Shown here: positions 14,647 through 17,632 of the stretch, in pieces
Position numbering within the stretch: position 1 is the stretch's first letter
Layout of the letters: the number at the start of each line of letters is the position of its first letter
Assembly (NCBI GenBank): GCA_003162255.1
Contig: PMMJ01000460.1
Span: 12,004 to 29,635, forward strand
Reading direction: 5' to 3'
DNA length: 17,632 nucleotides
Source of the DNA: Acidobacteriaceae bacterium
Lineage (GTDB): Bacteria > Acidobacteriota > Terriglobia > Terriglobales > Acidobacteriaceae
The notes under the pieces: model-generated
Database searches by the model: none
Told to the model about the DNA's origin: nothing
Seen by the model: the letters and a program-made list of their open reading frames with translations, nothing else
Made by a program: the position numbers and the translations under genes

Positions 14647-15765
14647 CTACTGGGCTGGGGCCGCCGGTTCAGGCTCGATCACAGGTGTGTTGTCACGCCG
14701 CTTGAGTTGAATCGGACCCTGCTGGCGGCGTCTGGCATACCTTTCGGCATCGATCACCGCATTCACCTTCTTGTCGCTGTCTTGGGCTAAATGTTCCAGC
14801 TTCATGCCCAGTACATCGCGGCGCGTCGCGGCGGTCACGTGGGCGCCGGAGCGCTCTCCCGTCCGAGCTTTCTGGTAGTACAAGTCGGCAGTTTCATGAT
14901 CGCCATCGATCTCGGACAAGTAGCCCATGTTGTTCAAGGCAAAACTGTCTTCAGAATCGAGTTCAGCCGCTTGCTTAAAGTATTGGCGGGCACTTCCAAA
15001 ATCGTTGCGATTGATTGCGGAAACACCTAAGAAACTCAAACGCGCAGTCTTGTTCTCGAGCTTGTCCTGGTCAGGCAGCCGACGCTTGATGCGCTGGGCA
15101 TTTCGCTCCGACACTTCTGTGATGGGATGCCCGCGTAGCGCTCGGTCGGGCGTAACGATCGCCGGCTCTTTGGAATTCCGGCTGAATGCTGCCTGGTAAC
15201 TCGTGAGCGCGCCCTGTAAATCGCCTTCTTTTTCCCGGAGAAGGCCGAGGTTGTTCAACGTGAACGGATTATTCGGATCCACCTTCAGTGCATTCTGCAA
15301 CTGTTCCTCGGCGTCCAGGACCTGGTCCTTCTGCAATAACTGCATCGCTTCCAGATTTGCCCGGTTCACTTGCATGTCTTTATCCAGGATCACGGCCGCC
15401 TGAGCAACGGTCTTGCCGCGAAGACCCGACTTACTTGCCCGGTCCACCACGGCGCTGTAGGACTGCTCCCGGGCCAGGGCGTAGAACTTCTGAGCGCGGT
15501 CGATCGAGCCCTCCAGTTCCGAGATATATCCGAGATTGTTCAAAGTGAAGGGATCATTGGGGTCGAGCAGGTAGGCCTGGTAGAACAGCTTCTTCGCCCT
15601 ATCCACATGGTGCTTATTGATGGCTTCGACGCCGTCGCGGTTCAGTTGCTGCACCGGGGTTGTGGTTGCCCGCTTGGGCACTGCGATGCGTAAATTCCCG
15701 GCCTGGACATTCTGTAAGAACAGTCCGCCGAGCATGGCCGCGGATAAGACGTATTTTGAGAACAT
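14647..15765 (-). CDS. Secreted TPR protein with three-fold internal repeat
   Basis: This protein has 372 residues. ATG 15765 opens a clean signal peptide (MFSKYVLSAAMLGGLFLQNVQA, cleaved before Gly23). The frame extends upstream to 16059, but that part runs antisense to the divergent gene and looks like a shadow. The mature protein has three related blocks. Each has a TPR pair around DPNDPFTLNNLGYISE, DPNNPFTLNNLGLLRE or SEDSFALNNMGYLSE, with the NN pairs at residues 76, 171 and 278. Blocks one and two each end in a basic stretch with LRG. A low-complexity, charged and Pro-rich tail ends the protein (VIEPEPAAPAQ). TPRs bind protein partners, so a periplasmic scaffold is likely. It is convergent with the flippase gene (63 bp apart) and divergent from the DUF5666-like gene. 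No partner is identified. Confidence 0.9.
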   Translation of the reverse strand: MFSKYVLSAAMLGGLFLQNVQAGNLRIAVPKRATTTPVQQLNRDGVEAINKHHVDRAKKLFYQAYLLDPNDPFTLNNLGYISELEGSIDRAQKFYALAREQSYSAVVDRASKSGLRGKTVAQAAVILDKDMQVNRANLEAMQLLQKDQVLDAEEQLQNALKVDPNNPFTLNNLGLLREKEGDLQGALTSYQAAFSRNSKEPAIVTPDRALRGHPITEVSERNAQRIKRRLPDQDKLENKTARLSFLGVSAINRNDFGSARQYFKQAAELDSEDSFALNNMGYLSEIDGDHETADLYYQKARTGERSGAHVTAATRRDVLGMKLEHLAQDSDKKVNAVIDAERYARRRQQGPIQLKRRDNTPVIEPEPAAPAQ

Positions 15766-15772
15766 CAACACA

Positions 15773-15827
15773 CCCCGCCTCTGGTCCTGCAAATGGCTGC
15801 CTTTTAGATGAAATGGCAGGCGCGGGG
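15773..15827 (-). promoter_or_regulatory. Nested imperfect hairpins in the leader of the secreted TPR gene
   Basis: CCCCGCCT (15773-15780) pairs imperfectly with AGGCGCGGGG (15818-15827). Inside it, TGCC (15798-15801) pairs with GGCA (15815-15818), continued by TTT/AAA across one mismatch around the loop 15806-15810. The structure would sit just 5' of the minus-strand start at 15765, overlapping its ribosome-binding area, so translation control is conceivable. Alternative pairings compete and nothing proves a function. Confidence 0.25.
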
Positions 15828-15934
15828 TTGCTCCGGGATGCCGCTTTACTTGGTTTGAGGGAAAAGTTGGATTCGGGCTAACTCTACGGCCGGGAAAGTC
15901 ATCAAACAGGGGTCTATCGAGGAGTTTGCCAGGT

Positions 15935-16852
15935 ATGAATCTCGCCGGTCTTCTACGCTCCGTTTTGATATTCGTGGCCACGCTTAGCCTGGCGTGGGCC
16001 CAGACCGTTCCGAGCGCCAATTCCGGCCCCAATTCCGGCGCTAATTCCGCAAATTCCAATGATGCGGCCGCGCCGTCGGACCAGAGTCTGAAGCAGGTTG
16101 CGTCGCTGCCAGATCAAGGGCCGGATCCACTCCTTGACCTGCCGCGCCTGAAGCAAAGCCGGGCCAGCTTAGTCGGGGGCACCCTGGGAAATATCGATCG
16201 CTTACGGGACCGCTTCACTCTCCATCTGTTTGGACGAGGCAAGATGACCATTGTCTTTGATCCGCGGACTCGGTTCGTACGCGATGGGAAGGCAGCGGGC
16301 GCGCAAGATATACATCCCGGCGACCGAGTCTACGTTGAAACGGTCTTGGACGGAACCGCAGTGTTCGCCAAGACTATCCACGCGTTCACTGGCGCAGCCC
16401 TGGGAGTGACTATCGGCCAGATCATCGCCTACGATGCCGGGCAGGGAAGTCTCAGCATCCGCGATCCGCTTTCCTCCCGGCCGGTCCAGTTTCACGTGAC
16501 CTCAAAGACCATCGTCACGGGCGCCGGTGTCGGTCCTGGTGCGCTCGTGCAGGTCAGCTTCCTCGGTGGCAAGGGCCCCGCATTGGTCCGCGAGATTCTT
16601 GTGCTGGCAGCTCCCGGTTCGGCGTTCACCTTCGCCGGCCGGATTACCTTCCTCGACTTCGCCTCTCATGAACTCGTCGTGGCCAACACAAGCGACGACA
16701 ACCGGTACGAAATCCAATTCAATCCGGCAGCGATCGAAGCTGACGCTAAAGAACATCTGCAGGAAGGCGCCAGTGTAACCATCGCTGCCAGGTTTAACGG
16801 TCAACGCTACGTGGCCGAAAGTGTTACCTTGCTTCCCCACTCTACGGAGTAG
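15935..16852 (+). CDS. Secreted protein with three DUF5666-like beta modules
   Basis: This protein has 305 residues. ATG 15935 has GAGGAG (15919-15924) 10 nt before it; the TTG at 15926 is too close to that site. It begins MNLAGLLRSVLIFVATLSLAWAQ, a signal peptide cleaved near AWA-Q. A low-complexity stretch (NSGPNSGANSANSN) and a linker follow. From about residue 80 come three modules of roughly 70 residues, each beginning 'G.I..ID' or similar (VGGTLGNIDRLRDRFTL, GVTIGQIIAYDAGQGSL, FAGRITFLDFASHELVV) and ending in a strand such as VYVETVLDGTAVFAKTI or VTIAARFNGQRYVAESV. This matches the DUF5666 style of OB-like secreted domain common in Acidobacteriota. Function of that family is unknown. 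The gene is divergent from the secreted TPR gene and ends 20 bp before the convergent right-edge lipoprotein. Confidence 0.85.
   Translation: MNLAGLLRSVLIFVATLSLAWAQTVPSANSGPNSGANSANSNDAAAPSDQSLKQVASLPDQGPDPLLDLPRLKQSRASLVGGTLGNIDRLRDRFTLHLFGRGKMTIVFDPRTRFVRDGKAAGAQDIHPGDRVYVETVLDGTAVFAKTIHAFTGAALGVTIGQIIAYDAGQGSLSIRDPLSSRPVQFHVTSKTIVTGAGVGPGALVQVSFLGGKGPALVREILVLAAPGSAFTFAGRITFLDFASHELVVANTSDDNRYEIQFNPAAIEADAKEHLQEGASVTIAARFNGQRYVAESVTLLPHSTE
16018..16057 (+). repeat. Short tandem AATTCC codon repeat
   Basis: AATTCC occurs at 16019, 16031, 16043 and 16052, that is, at 12, 12 and 9 bp spacing. It encodes the NSGPNSGANSANSN stretch after the signal peptide of the DUF5666-like protein. Spacing in whole codons means copy-number change would alter linker length without a frameshift. 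It is too short to claim phase variation. Confidence 0.5.
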
Positions 16853-16872
16853 AACGGTAGTTCCCATGTGCT

Positions 16873-17632
16873 CTACTGATAACTCTGCGTACAGGGAAGC
16901 GTTCCGCTGGCGCTACCAGGTTCAATGTTGTTGATCAATGTCGCGTTGACAAGAGTCCCATTCTGGTAGTGCTTCCATTGCCATAGCCCATATCCGGCGG
17001 CCAGGAAATACTGCTCCTCGTTGCCGCAGTTCTGAAATGCACTGTCGCAATTGTAGCGATAATGCAGAACTCGCGTGGGTAACTGCCCTATGCTCCCTCC
17101 GGTATCCATCAGCACCGGCGCATCTAAATCATTGAGTGCAGTTCCAAGGTCGCTGGACTTGTACGCGCTGCACGAGGAGAAGTATTGGAAGCTGGTATCG
17201 GCCACCTGAATTTCTGGACCCGGAGCGTTGGAAGCCACACAACGAGCGGCAATCGGCAAATCAGCGTCAAATCGTTTGAATGTCGTGTTGTCGGTCCAAG
17301 TCAGCTCCGTGGAACGAATGTAGACGTAATTCTGGTCGAATGACTTGACATCGAACCCGTGCGCGCTGGCGCTCTTGAGCCAAAACCAATAACCGGTGGC
17401 AGCAAAATCCTTATCGGGAAACACTTCCGTGTATATGGGATTCTGTGGTCCATTCATGAACTGGCTATCTCTGTTTTGCTTGCTCATCACGAAATACTGC
17501 ATCACATCGCTCTGACCGGATGGACAAGAAAAGCCCTGCGCAATCGGTGGGGACGGCGGCGCCACGCTTCCGCAACTGCAAAGCAGCCAGCAAAGAACAA
17601 GGACCGAAATCGAGATGGCCGGAGATCTCGGG
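16873..17632 (-). CDS. Predicted lipoprotein with C-terminal Cys pattern (5' end outside window)
   Basis: About 252 residues are visible. The frame stays open to the right edge, and the codons before GTG 17565 encode SISVLVLCWLLCSCGSV. That is a lipoprotein signal peptide with the lipid-carrying Cys in LLCSC, so the true start lies beyond the window and GTG 17565 is internal. The mature part is rich in aromatic residues, Asn and Ser, with at least eight Cys residues. The C-terminus has VLHYRYNC, a second Cys seven residues later, AGYGLWQWKHYQNGT and a late Cys (LPC). This matches the pattern in the protein at the left edge, so the two are likely paralogues in inverted orientation. I know no named family for it. 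GC is lower than in the central genes: 17401-17460 has 25 G/C of 60. A surface-exposed or periplasmic role is likely; activity is unknown. Confidence 0.82.
   Translation of the reverse strand, partial: PRSPAISISVLVLCWLLCSCGSVAPPSPPIAQGFSCPSGQSDVMQYFVMSKQNRDSQFMNGPQNPIYTEVFPDKDFAATGYWFWLKSASAHGFDVKSFDQNYVYIRSTELTWTDNTTFKRFDADLPIAARCVASNAPGPEIQVADTSFQYFSSCSAYKSSDLGTALNDLDAPVLMDTGGSIGQLPTRVLHYRYNCDSAFQNCGNEEQYFLAAGYGLWQWKHYQNGTLVNATLINNIEPGSASGTLPCTQSYQ

Noticed and set aside
15766..16059. A 98-residue N-terminal extension of the secreted TPR protein
   Set aside because: It runs antisense through the start of the DUF5666-like gene and would bury a clean signal peptide that begins at ATG 15765.

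Overview
The window reads as a chromosomal segment from a Gram-negative soil-type bacterium, most likely an Acidobacteriota (Terriglobia-like). That placement is inferred from gene flavour: a NarL-type regulator, a GH99-like lipoprotein, a DUF5666-like secreted protein, many TPR proteins and moderately high GC. It was not tested against any database. Most genes encode exported, lipidated, inner-membrane or outer-membrane proteins, so the window is an envelope / surface-polysaccharide locus. No tRNA, rRNA, CRISPR array, insertion sequence or phage gene was seen.

Layout. (1) 1-425 (+): the 3' end of a secreted Cys-containing protein. (2) 426-796: a gene-free leader with two hairpins, followed by a NarL/FixJ response regulator (797-1507, +). 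(3) 1592-8037 (-): six tightly overlapping genes read from right to left. In transcription order they are a GT-C/PTPS-related polytopic membrane protein, an exported FxLYD-like protein, a secreted Ig-like protein, a small secreted NTF2-like protein starting at TTG, a GH99-like lipoprotein, and a cytoplasmic NTP_transf_5-type nucleotidyltransferase. (4) 8038-8245: a divergent control region with a perfect-phase tandem 13-bp repeat. (5) 8246-14583 (+): a 1394-residue TPR plus beta-barrel outer-membrane protein, and a Wzx-like flippase fused to a soluble C-terminal domain carrying a ParB/sulfiredoxin-like GNHR motif. (6) 14647-15765 (-): a secreted TPR protein with a three-fold internal repeat. 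It is divergent from a secreted protein with three DUF5666-like modules (15935-16852, +). (7) 16873-17632 (-): a lipoprotein cut by the window edge. It looks like a paralogue of the protein at 1-425, in inverted orientation and with similarly lower GC.

Working model (inference). The flippase moves a lipid-linked glycan across the inner membrane. The GT-C-like protein modifies or assembles it on the periplasmic side. The GH99-like lipoprotein trims it, and the TPR-barrel protein carries it through the outer membrane in the manner of PgaA, BcsC or PelB. The small exported proteins would be accessory scaffold or inspection factors. No dedicated cytoplasmic glycosyltransferase, Wzy polymerase or Wza/Wzc is present, so the locus either depends on genes elsewhere or is a non-canonical assembly. 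The most unusual single protein is the flippase-GNHR fusion.
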